Source of the DNA: Desulfobulbaceae bacterium
GTDB taxonomy: Bacteria > Desulfobacterota > Desulfobulbia > Desulfobulbales > Desulfocapsaceae
Direction: 5' to 3'
Assembly: GCA_027067035.1 (NCBI GenBank)
Contig: JAMOMO010000295.1
Coordinates: 1 to 9,175 of the forward strand
DNA length: 9,175 nucleotides
The position numbers were made by a program, and so were the translations under genes. How positions within the stretch are numbered: position 1 is the first letter of the stretch; every line of letters starts with the position of its first letter. Under the pieces are notes generated by a model, which was not told the origin of the DNA, ran no database searches, and saw nothing but the letters and a program-made list of their open reading frames with translations. Positions 1 through 6,762 of the stretch are shown piece by piece.

Positions 1-525
1 TGCTCCTCGCTCAACCAGCATGGTTTTTGTACCACCGGCACCTCTGAGCTTGTTGACACCGTTTTCCATGTCCCATGGGGAGACAAACTGACCTTTTTTC
101 AGGTTCACGGGTTTTCCGGTCTGTGCTGCGGCGACAAGGAGATCGGTCTGTCTGCAGAGAAAGGCGGGGATCTGAATGATGTCGAGAACCCCGGCGGCGG
201 GTTTGACCTGGCTGACGTCATGGACATCGGAAATAACAGGGACCTGGAGTTCATTCCGGATTTTTGAGAGGATTTTCAGGCCTTCATCAAGTCCGGGACC
301 ACGATAGGAGTCGAGTGAGGTCCTGTTGGCCTTATCAAATGAGGCCTTGAAGACATAAGAGATACCGCAACGGGCGCAGATCTCCTGCATCTCACCGGCA
401 ACCCGGCGGGCAAGGTCCTCAGATTCCAGGGCGCAGGGACCGGCAATGAGAAGCAGGGGATGGCCGGGACCAGCCTGTATCTCATCTGAACCCGGTCCGG
501 AAATGGGGACAGCAGTGACAGACAT
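1..525 (-). CDS. kdsA: 3-deoxy-8-phosphooctulonate synthase (Kdo-8-P synthase), partial
   Basis: KdsA condenses phosphoenolpyruvate with arabinose-5-phosphate to Kdo-8-phosphate in the cytoplasm, the first committed step to the Kdo of lipopolysaccharide inner core. I translated 175 codons; the C-terminal part lies beyond the left edge. Hallmarks are IAGPCALES (residues 27-35), FKASFDKANRTS and RGPG (about 59-77), QIPAFLCRQTDLL and the KKGQFVSPWDM segment. Residue 31 is Cys in the GPCALES motif, where Escherichia coli KdsA has Asn, so this belongs to the metal-dependent class described for Aquifex aeolicus; the other metal ligands lie outside the window. The ATG at 525-523 shares one base with the pyrG stop (TGATG), which suggests translational coupling. 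The pyrG-kdsA order is common in Deltaproteobacteria-like genomes, usually followed by further Kdo and Lpt genes. Confidence 0.95.
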   Translation of the reverse strand, partial: MSVTAVPISGPGSDEIQAGPGHPLLLIAGPCALESEDLARRVAGEMQEICARCGISYVFKASFDKANRTSLDSYRGPGLDEGLKILSKIRNELQVPVISDVHDVSQVKPAAGVLDIIQIPAFLCRQTDLLVAAAQTGKPVNLKKGQFVSPWDMENGVNKLRGAGGTKTMLVERGA

Positions 526-2186
526 CAGTCTTCCTTGTGGGCAATGGCAGCTGCTATGAAATGAGAAAAGAGCGGATGGGGTTTCATGGGTTTGGACTTG
601 AATTCCGGATGGAACTGGCAGCCAAGAAACCACGGGTGCTCAGCAATTTCAACTATTTCTACCAGGTTGTTGTCCGGAGATGTCCCTGATATGACAAGAC
701 CCTTTTCCTCAAGCCGGGCCCGGTAATCGTTGTTGAATTCAAAACGATGACGGTGTCTTTCGGAAATCTCATCTTCCCGGTAGGCTGCTTTGGCAAAGGT
801 GTTATCGGCCAGAACGCAGGGATATGCACCAAGGCGGAGGGTGCCACCCATGTCAGAGGTCTCATCGCGCACCTGCATTTTCTCGGTGCGGTAGTCAAAC
901 CACTCTTTGATCAGGTAGATTACAGGATCTTTGGTTGTGGGGTCAAGTTCTGTGGAGTGTGCATTTTTGATACCGAGAACGTTGCGTGCATATTCAACCA
1001 CAGCAAGCTGCATCCCAAGGCAGATTCCGAAAAACGGGATTTTGTTTTCCCGTGCATAGTTGATGGCCCGGATCTTTCCTTCCACGCCGCGCTGCCCGAA
1101 TCCGCCTGGTACCAGGATGCCGTGACAACCCTTCAGGAGATCAGCAGGATCCTTGCTCTTGTCTTCAAGGTCTTCAGCGCTGATGTAGAGGAGTTCAACT
1201 TTCACATCGTTTGCAAGGCCGCCATGGACCAGAGATTCATGGAGACTCTTGTATGATTCGGTGAGATCCACATACTTTCCGGTGATGGCTATGGTGACGG
1301 TGCCTTTTGGGTGTTTGATTTTGTGTACCAGGTCCTGCCACGGCTTGATATTGGGTTTTCCGGTCCAGATATTAAGCAGTTCAAGTATCTTGGTGTCAAT
1401 GCCCTCATCATGGAGCCGCAGAGGGACCTCGTAAATGGTGTCCACATCAATGGCCGTGATTACCGCGTCGGTTGTGACATCACAGAAAAGACCGATTTTT
1501 GCCTTGAGTTCATCGGCAATGGGCACTTCTGTTCGACACACCAGGATGTCCGGCTGGATACCATCGGCCCTGAGCTCTCTCACCGAGTGCTGGGTGGGCT
1601 TGGTCTTCACCTCTCCTGCAGCCTTGATATAGGGAATCAGAGTGAGGTGTATATAGAGTGAATTTTCCCGGCCAAGGTCACCGCGCAGCTGTCTGATGGC
1701 TTCAATAAAGGGCAGCCCCTCGATATCACCAACGGTACCGCCGATCTCAATGATGGCGACATCAACGCTTCCGTCCAGCTGGAGGACGGCTGCCTTGATC
1801 TCATCGGTGATGTGGGGAATAACCTGAACCGTGCCGCCAAGATATTCACCGCGTCGTTCCTTGGTGATTACCGAATAGTAGATTCTGCCGGAGGTGTAGT
1901 TGTTTTTCTGGGCCATGACCGCATTGGTGTAGCGCTCATAGTGGCCCATGTCCAGATCCGTCTCTGCTCCGTCATCGGTTACAAAAACCTCTCCATGCTG
2001 GAAGGGGTTCATGGTGCCGGGATCCACGTTGATGTATGGATCGAGTTTCTGGAAGGTGACAGTGAGTCCACGGCTCTCAAGGAGGGCACCGATGGCAGCG
2101 GCTGCCAGCCCTTTACCAAGGGAGGAGAGGACACCGCCTGTGACAAAGATAAATTTGGTCCGTTTGGATGCATTTGAAGTTTTCAT
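525..2186 (-). CDS. pyrG: CTP synthase (glutamine hydrolysing)
   Basis: PyrG aminates UTP to CTP using ATP and glutamine-derived ammonia, the last step of pyrimidine nucleotide synthesis. It is a full-length 553-residue cytoplasmic protein; the E. coli enzyme is slightly shorter. The N-terminal synthetase domain (about 10-275) opens with FVTGGVLSSLGKG (P-loop type, 14-26) and carries KLDPYINVDPGTM and the GGTVGDIE motif (149-156). The C-terminal class I glutamine amidotransferase domain (about 297-548) has the LVPGGFGQRG oxyanion region, nucleophile Cys389 in GICLGMQ, and His526/Glu528 in FHPEF, completing the triad. An in-frame TAA lies a short way upstream, so the ATG at 2186 is the sensible start, although no strong ribosome binding site precedes it. 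It is the first gene of a pair with kdsA; CTP is also the co-substrate for activating Kdo to CMP-Kdo. Confidence 0.98.
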   Translation of the reverse strand: MKTSNASKRTKFIFVTGGVLSSLGKGLAAAAIGALLESRGLTVTFQKLDPYINVDPGTMNPFQHGEVFVTDDGAETDLDMGHYERYTNAVMAQKNNYTSGRIYYSVITKERRGEYLGGTVQVIPHITDEIKAAVLQLDGSVDVAIIEIGGTVGDIEGLPFIEAIRQLRGDLGRENSLYIHLTLIPYIKAAGEVKTKPTQHSVRELRADGIQPDILVCRTEVPIADELKAKIGLFCDVTTDAVITAIDVDTIYEVPLRLHDEGIDTKILELLNIWTGKPNIKPWQDLVHKIKHPKGTVTIAITGKYVDLTESYKSLHESLVHGGLANDVKVELLYISAEDLEDKSKDPADLLKGCHGILVPGGFGQRGVEGKIRAINYARENKIPFFGICLGMQLAVVEYARNVLGIKNAHSTELDPTTKDPVIYLIKEWFDYRTEKMQVRDETSDMGGTLRLGAYPCVLADNTFAKAAYREDEISERHRHRFEFNNDYRARLEEKGLVISGTSPDNNLVEIVEIAEHPWFLGCQFHPEFKSKPMKPHPLFSHFIAAAIAHKED

Positions 2187-2294
2187 ATTGGCACTATAGC
2201 TCTTCAGATTCGATTTTTAAACCAAAAAAGGAAAGGATCGACTCTCTTTTTCCTTGTCTGGCACTGCAACAATGCATACCTGTTTCAGCATGAG

Positions 2295-2304
2295 AATAAT
2301 TATT
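2295..2304. promoter_or_regulatory. AT-rich palindrome in the pyrG/msrAB divergent promoter region
   Basis: AATAATTATT is a perfect 10-base palindrome, 18 bases before the msrAB start, in the 136-base gap between divergent pyrG and msrAB. Palindromes of this composition resemble the cores of Fur/PerR-family operators, which would fit a methionine-repair gene, but the site is short and such sequences arise easily by chance. No convincing -35/-10 pair was found on either strand of this gap. Confidence 0.2.
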
Positions 2305-2322
2305 AACAGCAGGGGGTAATGA

Positions 2323-3399
2323 ATGGTGCGATTTCACAGGACAGCGGTGCTTCTTTCAGGCATTTTGATGATATTTTCAATATACGGTGGTGAGCTTATG
2401 GCGGAAGAGAGAAAAGCGGTTTTCGGGGGCGGCTGTTTCTGGTGTATGGAGCCTCCCTTTGAGCAGCTGGAAGGTGTTATATCTGTTCGGGCGGGGTACA
2501 CGGGCGGCACAGAGGAGGATGCCACCTATGGTAAAGTCAGTTCCGGGAAGACGGATCACTATGAAGCGGTAGAAGTCATATATGATCCCGCGAAGGTCGG
2601 TTATGCCGAGCTTGTGGAACTGTTCTGGCGCCAGATAGACCCCACGGATGCGGGAGGACAGTTCACAGACCGGGGATCGCAGTATAAAACGGCAATTTTT
2701 TATCAGAATAAAGCTGAACGGGATATTGCCGAAGCCTCAAAGCAGCGTCTGCAGAACTCAGGTATCTTTGACAGGCCGATTATGACCAGAATTGTTGAGC
2801 TGCAGCCGTTCTATGTCGCTGAAGAGTACCATCAGGACTATTTCAGGAAAAATTACTCTCACTATTCTGCATACAGAAAAGGTTCCGGACGGCAGTACTT
2901 TGTTGAAACCGTCTGGCCCGGGAAACTGGAGCGGCAGAATGATGGCTATAAAAAACCTTCCGATGCCGAACTTCGTCAGAAACTCAGCAAACTGCAGTAC
3001 AAGGTTACCCAGAAGGAGGGAACCGAGCCTGCGTTCAACAATGAGTACTGGGATAATAAGGAACAGGGCATCTATGTTGATATTGTCTCCGGCGAACCCC
3101 TGTTCAGCTCCCGTGATAAGTTTAAGTCGGGAACCGGCTGGCCAAGCTTTGACAGGCCCCTTGAACCGGAAAATATTGTTGAAAAACAGGATAGGGGGTT
3201 TTTTGGAGTGCGAACCGAGGTGCGCAGCAGGCACGGCGATTCTCACCTGGGACATGTCTTTGATGATGGCCCGCCGGACACAGGTCTGCGCTACTGTATA
3301 AATTCCGCGGCCCTCAGGTTTGTTCCTGTGGAGAGATTGGAAGAAGAGGGGTATGGAAAATATCTGGAGCTGTTTGCCGTCCCCGAAGAGCAGCCCTGA
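2323..3399 (+). CDS. msrAB: Secreted bifunctional peptide methionine sulfoxide reductase MsrA-MsrB fusion
   Basis: The enzyme reduces both epimers of methionine sulfoxide in proteins: MsrA the S form, MsrB the R form. The 358-residue product starts with a basic n-region, a hydrophobic stretch (about 8-22) and a likely cleavage near residue 27, so it should act in the periplasm or envelope. MsrA spans about 31-190, with GGGCFWCMEPPFE (catalytic Cys38, second Cys41) and EEYHQDYF (167-174). MsrB spans about 216-350, with GTGWPSF (270-276), RTEVRSRHGDSHLGHVF and catalytic Cys325 in RYCINSAALRF. These three are the only cysteines in the protein. The zinc-binding CXXC pairs of many MsrBs are absent, and Thr271 sits where Neisseria PilB and E. 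coli MsrB have the resolving Cys of SGCGWPSF. PilB's N-terminal thioredoxin-like domain is also missing. The ribosome binding site AGGGGGT (2311-2317) sits five bases before ATG 2323; an earlier ATG at 2319 is out of frame. Confidence 0.95.
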   Translation: MVRFHRTAVLLSGILMIFSIYGGELMAEERKAVFGGGCFWCMEPPFEQLEGVISVRAGYTGGTEEDATYGKVSSGKTDHYEAVEVIYDPAKVGYAELVELFWRQIDPTDAGGQFTDRGSQYKTAIFYQNKAERDIAEASKQRLQNSGIFDRPIMTRIVELQPFYVAEEYHQDYFRKNYSHYSAYRKGSGRQYFVETVWPGKLERQNDGYKKPSDAELRQKLSKLQYKVTQKEGTEPAFNNEYWDNKEQGIYVDIVSGEPLFSSRDKFKSGTGWPSFDRPLEPENIVEKQDRGFFGVRTEVRSRHGDSHLGHVFDDGPPDTGLRYCINSAALRFVPVERLEEEGYGKYLELFAVPEEQP

Positions 3400-3410
3400 A
3401 AAGGTGGTGG

Positions 3411-3447
3411 TGCAGGGATTGTGTGTTTGTCTGCAGCTCTTTTTTTA
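3411..3447 (+). terminator. Weak possible terminator after msrAB
   Basis: TGCAG (3411-3415) can pair with CTGCA (3431-3435), followed by CTC and a run of seven T residues (3440-3446). The stem is only about five pairs with a long loop, so this is a marginal intrinsic terminator. Its support is mostly the T run and its position just after the msrAB stop. Confidence 0.3.
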
Positions 3448-3626
3448 CAGGTCATAAAGGAGGTGCGACAAAATACCACATTGTTCAATTTTCTTTTTGT
3501 GCTAATTGTATATATTGACGTCAGATAAAGGAAAATGAAACAGGCAGCTGCGTTTGAATAGAGGCTGCATTTTCTGGATAGGATGCTGGCTTTTATCAAT
3601 ATTATACATGAAAGAGGGGCGGACAA
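3448..3626. other. Leader/intergenic region upstream of the cytochrome gene
   Basis: This AT-rich stretch contains a perfect Shine-Dalgarno-like AAAGGAGGTG at 3456-3465 with no ATG, GTG or TTG at a usable distance. It also has a TGACGTCA palindrome at 3516-3523 and an eight-codon ATG frame (MKQAAAFE) near 3536 behind GGAAA. I found no clear sigma70 or sigma54 promoter. The region is long enough to hold the promoter and a regulated 5' leader for the cytochrome gene. Confidence 0.3.
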
Positions 3627-4820
3627 ATGGCAATACTGCCAGTGAAGTGCAGAAAGAAGAGGAGCTGTTCCGGGTATGTGTCTCTATGCTCAGGCATCTC
3701 TTTTGTGTTTATATTTCTATTGTGTGGTTCTGCACTTGCTGCTATCAGCGGTGTCTGTGCCGATTGCCATACCATGCATAACAGCCAGGGAAATACTCCC
3801 ATGAATTTTGATGGTTCAACCACTCCCAATGAGAATCTCACCCGGGGGACATGTTACGGTTGTCATGCCCAGGGAGGCGGGTCTGTCACCGTTGTTCAGG
3901 GGACATCGGTTATACCACAGGTGCTGCACAGTGACACAAAGCATCTTGCCGGAGGAAATTTTGGTTATATCACCGGAATGGCAGGAAGTGGTGCTGCCGA
4001 TAACAAGGGACATAATATCGCTGATCTGACTGGTACCGACAGTGTGCTCTATGCGCCTCCAGGTGGTATCAGGCAGTCTTTTCATTACGATGGCGGAACA
4101 GTGAACACCAATAATTTAACCTGCGCCGGAACCAATGGTTGTCACGGCTACAGGTATGCCGCCAATTCCTATCCTGAAGGGATAACAGGTGCCCATCATA
4201 CAAATATGGGCGGTCAGCTCAATGTTGCAGATGAGACGGGTAACAGCTATCGTTTTCTTGTGGGTGTAAAGGGCTTTGAAAGTGATGACTGGCAGGAAAA
4301 TGCCACCAGTGGAAATCATAATGAATACCTGGCACTTGATGCCCCGGTACAGCTTGGCTGTGCGGGCGGCGGCGTACTCAGCTGCCATGTTAATGCTGCA
4401 GGGGTACAGCCTCCAGACGGGACCATGAGCCAGTTTTGTGCCACATGTCATGGTAACTTTCACACCCTGACTGTGGGTGACGGCACCGATAACGCTCCGG
4501 GGAACTCGTCCGGTGTCGGAGCAGTTGCCAATTCACCGTTTATCCGCCATCCCACTGATCTGTCTCTGCCGGCAATAGGTGAGTACGCGGCCTACACCTC
4601 CTATGATCTGCAGTCACCAGTGGCCAGACTTGCCGTTCCCGGGTCTTCCAGCAGTTCGGTGGTTCCAGGAAGTGATGCCGTGATGTGTCTTTCCTGTCAT
4701 CTCTCCCACGCCAGTGATTATCCATCCATGCTGCGCTGGGATTATGATCTGATGATTGCAGGAAATGCAGGCGGGGCTTCCGGCACCGGCTGTTTCGCCT
4801 GCCATACCACCAAGGATTGA
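3627..4820 (+). CDS. Secreted multiheme cytochrome c, OmcS-like, with 5 CXXCH plus CX5CH and CX7CH motifs
   Basis: This is probably an exported electron-transfer protein of 397 residues. It has a signal peptide with a basic n-region (7-12), a hydrophobic core (23-34) and an ALA cleavage site near 38. Canonical heme motifs are CADCH (44-48), CYGCH (76-80), CATCH (271-275), CLSCH (354-358) and CFACH (389-393). CAGTNGCH (166-173, CX5CH) and CAGGGVLSCH (245-254, CX7CH) are expanded versions. All 14 cysteines of the mature chain belong to these seven motifs. The order CHTMHNS near the N terminus, KGHN (127-130), CH-X3-H (275-279), IRHP (306-309), CHLSHAS (357-363) and a terminal CH-X3-D matches what I recall of Geobacter OmcS, the hexaheme subunit of extracellular filaments. 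The many non-motif histidines could serve as axial ligands. GAGGGGC (3614-3620) gives a good ribosome binding site. No partner cytochrome or porin lies nearby. Filament assembly is inference; multiheme cytochrome c is secure. Confidence 0.9.
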   Translation: MAILPVKCRKKRSCSGYVSLCSGISFVFIFLLCGSALAAISGVCADCHTMHNSQGNTPMNFDGSTTPNENLTRGTCYGCHAQGGGSVTVVQGTSVIPQVLHSDTKHLAGGNFGYITGMAGSGAADNKGHNIADLTGTDSVLYAPPGGIRQSFHYDGGTVNTNNLTCAGTNGCHGYRYAANSYPEGITGAHHTNMGGQLNVADETGNSYRFLVGVKGFESDDWQENATSGNHNEYLALDAPVQLGCAGGGVLSCHVNAAGVQPPDGTMSQFCATCHGNFHTLTVGDGTDNAPGNSSGVGAVANSPFIRHPTDLSLPAIGEYAAYTSYDLQSPVARLAVPGSSSSSVVPGSDAVMCLSCHLSHASDYPSMLRWDYDLMIAGNAGGASGTGCFACHTTKD

Positions 4821-4842
4821 TCTGGGCCTGGTGCAGATGGCC

Positions 4843-4862
4843 GGCAACTCTGTCCGGTTGCC
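4843..4862. repeat. Small hairpin downstream of the cytochrome gene
   Basis: GGCAAC (4843-4848) and GTTGCC (4857-4862) form a six-pair stem with an eight-base loop in the short gap between the convergent cytochrome and phoR genes. No T run follows on either strand, so it is not a standard intrinsic terminator. It may stabilise the 3' end of the cytochrome mRNA. Confidence 0.35.
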
Positions 4863-4880
4863 CTGTGACCAGTGCTGAAA

Positions 4881-6704
4881 TTATCTGTCTGTCCTGCCCT
4901 GGTTTTCTGAACCGGGCAGGATAAGGCTGAAAGCCGCTCCATTTCCCGGTTTGCTTTTCAACTCCACCCTTCCATTATGGCTGTCAGCAATATGTTTGAC
5001 AATGGCCAGTCCCAGGCCTGTACCGCCATGTTTTCTGCTCCTTGCCTTGTCACAGCGATAAAATCGTTCAAAGATACGTTTCTGATGTTTGCCGTCAATT
5101 CCGGGTCCCTGATCCTGAACAGTGATGCAGACTCTGTCATCTGTGCCTGAACTCTCAAGTCTTCGGGCGTTGAGGAGAATTGTTGAGTCTGTGGGGCTGT
5201 ATGCCACAGCATTGGTGAGCAGGTTGATGATGGCCTGTTCCAGCATGGCACGATTGCCCAATACCTGAATCGTGTCAGGAATGCACTCGATACGAATCCG
5301 GATATTTTTCTCCTTTGCTCCCACCTGACAGGTTTGCACCGCCATCTCAAGAACTGGTCGAACGGGTTCAAGCTCCAGGTCCATCTGGCGTTTTTCGGTG
5401 GTATCTTCAATTCTGGCAAGGGTCAGCAGATCATCCACAATGGCATCAAGCTGCATTCCCTGGCGCTGAATGATCTGAAGAAATCTGGTGGCAGCCTCCC
5501 TGTCATCCATGGCCCCATCCAGCAGTGTTTCAACGTATCCGCGAATGGCGGTTATGGGTGTTTTGAGTTCATGGGAGACATTTGCCACAAAATCCTGACG
5601 GATGTTTTCCAGCTGGGTGATGCGGGTGAGGTTGTGAAGGACTATCAAGCTTCCCAGTCGACTGTTTTCACCATCATAGAGAGGATGGGCACGGGCCCGC
5701 AGGTTCATCTGCTGGCCGTTTTCCATGAGGCTGAGTTCTCTGGTCATGGCCTCCCGGCTGTTCAGTGAACTTTCAAGGAACTGCTGCAGCAGCCTGTTGC
5801 GTATTGCTCCTTCAAAAGGCATTCCCTGAACAGTGCGATGGTCAATGCAGAGGATTTCAGCTGCAGCCTGGTTGATGCGTATAATGGTGTGGTCGGGAGC
5901 AATGGCCAGAACCCCATCGGTCATACTGCTGAAGACCGCTTCAAGTTCGTTGCGCTGCTGGCTGATTATCCGGATCCGGCCATTGAGCTGCTCGGCCATG
6001 TTGTTCAGAGAGTGTGACAGTTCGGTCATTTCCCGCGGGGCTGATGTGTCATAAATGATAATGGGATGCTCCGTGTCTCCGGAGGCAAGCCGTTCAGCAC
6101 CCTGGCGCATTTTCTCAAGGGGACGACTGATGCGGCGGGCAAGATAATAGGAGAGCCCTGCGGCCAGAAAGGCAATGAACATAATGCCATAGAGGAGCTT
6201 TGTGCGAATGGAAGAGAGCACCGCATCGAGGGTGGCACCAGAAACCGAGAGGCGAAGCACACCATCTCCGGGTGATTCAGGATGAAGGGGGATGGCAACA
6301 TAGAGCATGTTCTGGCTCAGGGTCTTGCTGAATCGCAGTGATGCCCCCACCTCCCCTGTGAAGGCGGTCTGAATTTCAGGACGTGTGCCGTGGTTATCCA
6401 TCTGTTCCGGATTTTCATTTGAATCAGCAAGTACCCGGCCATCTCCTGCAATCACCGTTATTCGCGTTGCGGCGGCCCTTCCGGTCTGGCGGCAGAAATC
6501 CTGCAGGTTGCTCTGTCTGTTGTGGAGCAGTGTGTTGATATGGGGTCTCAGTAACAGGGCGCGGTCTTTAATGTCCTCCTGCATCTCATGGTAGTGAAAG
6601 GACTGGATCATCCGGGCACCGTACCAGCTGGTTGCCGAAATGGAGAGGATGATGATAAAGAGGGCAGCCGGGAAAATCTGCCAGAAAAAGCGTCTGTTTT
6701 TCAT
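4881..6704 (-). CDS. phoR: Phosphate-regulon sensor histidine kinase PhoR (extracytoplasmic sensor, HAMP, PAS)
   Basis: This inner-membrane kinase phosphorylates, and presumably dephosphorylates, PhoB in response to phosphate supply relayed by Pst/PhoU. Its 607 residues in order are: membrane segment about 8-32; extracytoplasmic domain about 33-168; second membrane segment about 169-188; HAMP about 188-242 (RRISRPLEKM at its start); PAS about 250-345; HisKA with phospho-acceptor His378 in NVSHELKTPI; and an ATPase domain with N box NLLTNAVAYSP (494-504), G1 DQGPGI (531-536) and G2 GGTGLGLAIV (560-569). The large periplasmic domain makes it resemble Bacillus PhoR rather than the 431-residue E. 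coli protein, which lacks one. It follows phoB by 58 bases. No clear Shine-Dalgarno precedes ATG 6704, and I saw no in-frame alternative start nearby, so translation may be weak. Assignment as PhoR rather than another PAS kinase rests mainly on phoB and phoU/pstC next to it. Confidence 0.92.
   Translation of the reverse strand: MKNRRFFWQIFPAALFIIILSISATSWYGARMIQSFHYHEMQEDIKDRALLLRPHINTLLHNRQSNLQDFCRQTGRAAATRITVIAGDGRVLADSNENPEQMDNHGTRPEIQTAFTGEVGASLRFSKTLSQNMLYVAIPLHPESPGDGVLRLSVSGATLDAVLSSIRTKLLYGIMFIAFLAAGLSYYLARRISRPLEKMRQGAERLASGDTEHPIIIYDTSAPREMTELSHSLNNMAEQLNGRIRIISQQRNELEAVFSSMTDGVLAIAPDHTIIRINQAAAEILCIDHRTVQGMPFEGAIRNRLLQQFLESSLNSREAMTRELSLMENGQQMNLRARAHPLYDGENSRLGSLIVLHNLTRITQLENIRQDFVANVSHELKTPITAIRGYVETLLDGAMDDREAATRFLQIIQRQGMQLDAIVDDLLTLARIEDTTEKRQMDLELEPVRPVLEMAVQTCQVGAKEKNIRIRIECIPDTIQVLGNRAMLEQAIINLLTNAVAYSPTDSTILLNARRLESSGTDDRVCITVQDQGPGIDGKHQKRIFERFYRCDKARSRKHGGTGLGLAIVKHIADSHNGRVELKSKPGNGAAFSLILPGSENQGRTDR
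4893..4920. terminator. Strong hairpin at the convergent cytochrome/phoR 3' ends
   Basis: CCTGCCC-T-GGTT pairs with AACC-GGGCAGG around a five-base TTCTG loop: 11 base pairs with one bulged T. It lies inside the last codons of phoR (the LPGSENQG region), about 70 bases past the cytochrome stop. Neither strand has a T run after it, so termination is only suggested by its position between converging genes and its high stability. Confidence 0.4.
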
Positions 6705-6762
6705 AAGTGGACAGGTGTGGAGAGAGTTATAAAACCTCTTGAAAAGAAGTTTCAGTATGGGA

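Noticed and set aside
747..1256. Long plus-strand open frame of 169 codons inside pyrG
   Set aside because: It is antisense to an unmistakable full-length CTP synthase and its product has no recognisable motif; it is a shadow of pyrG codon usage.
2213..2226. TTAAACCAAA upstream of pyrG as another Pho box
   Set aside because: It is a single unit with no second copy at 11 bases.
2254..2275. Possible sigma54 promoter (TGGCACTGCAACAATGCA) before msrAB
   Set aside because: The GG-to-GC spacing is two bases too long for a -24/-12 element.
2758..3255. Open frames of 165 and 169 codons overlapping msrAB on both strands
   Set aside because: Both overlap the conserved MsrA/MsrB frame and lack family features or a ribosome binding site.
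3713..3725. Lipobox (LLCG) making the cytochrome a lipoprotein
   Set aside because: The residue before Cys33 is Leu rather than Gly, Ala or Ser, and a clean ALA signal peptidase I site follows.
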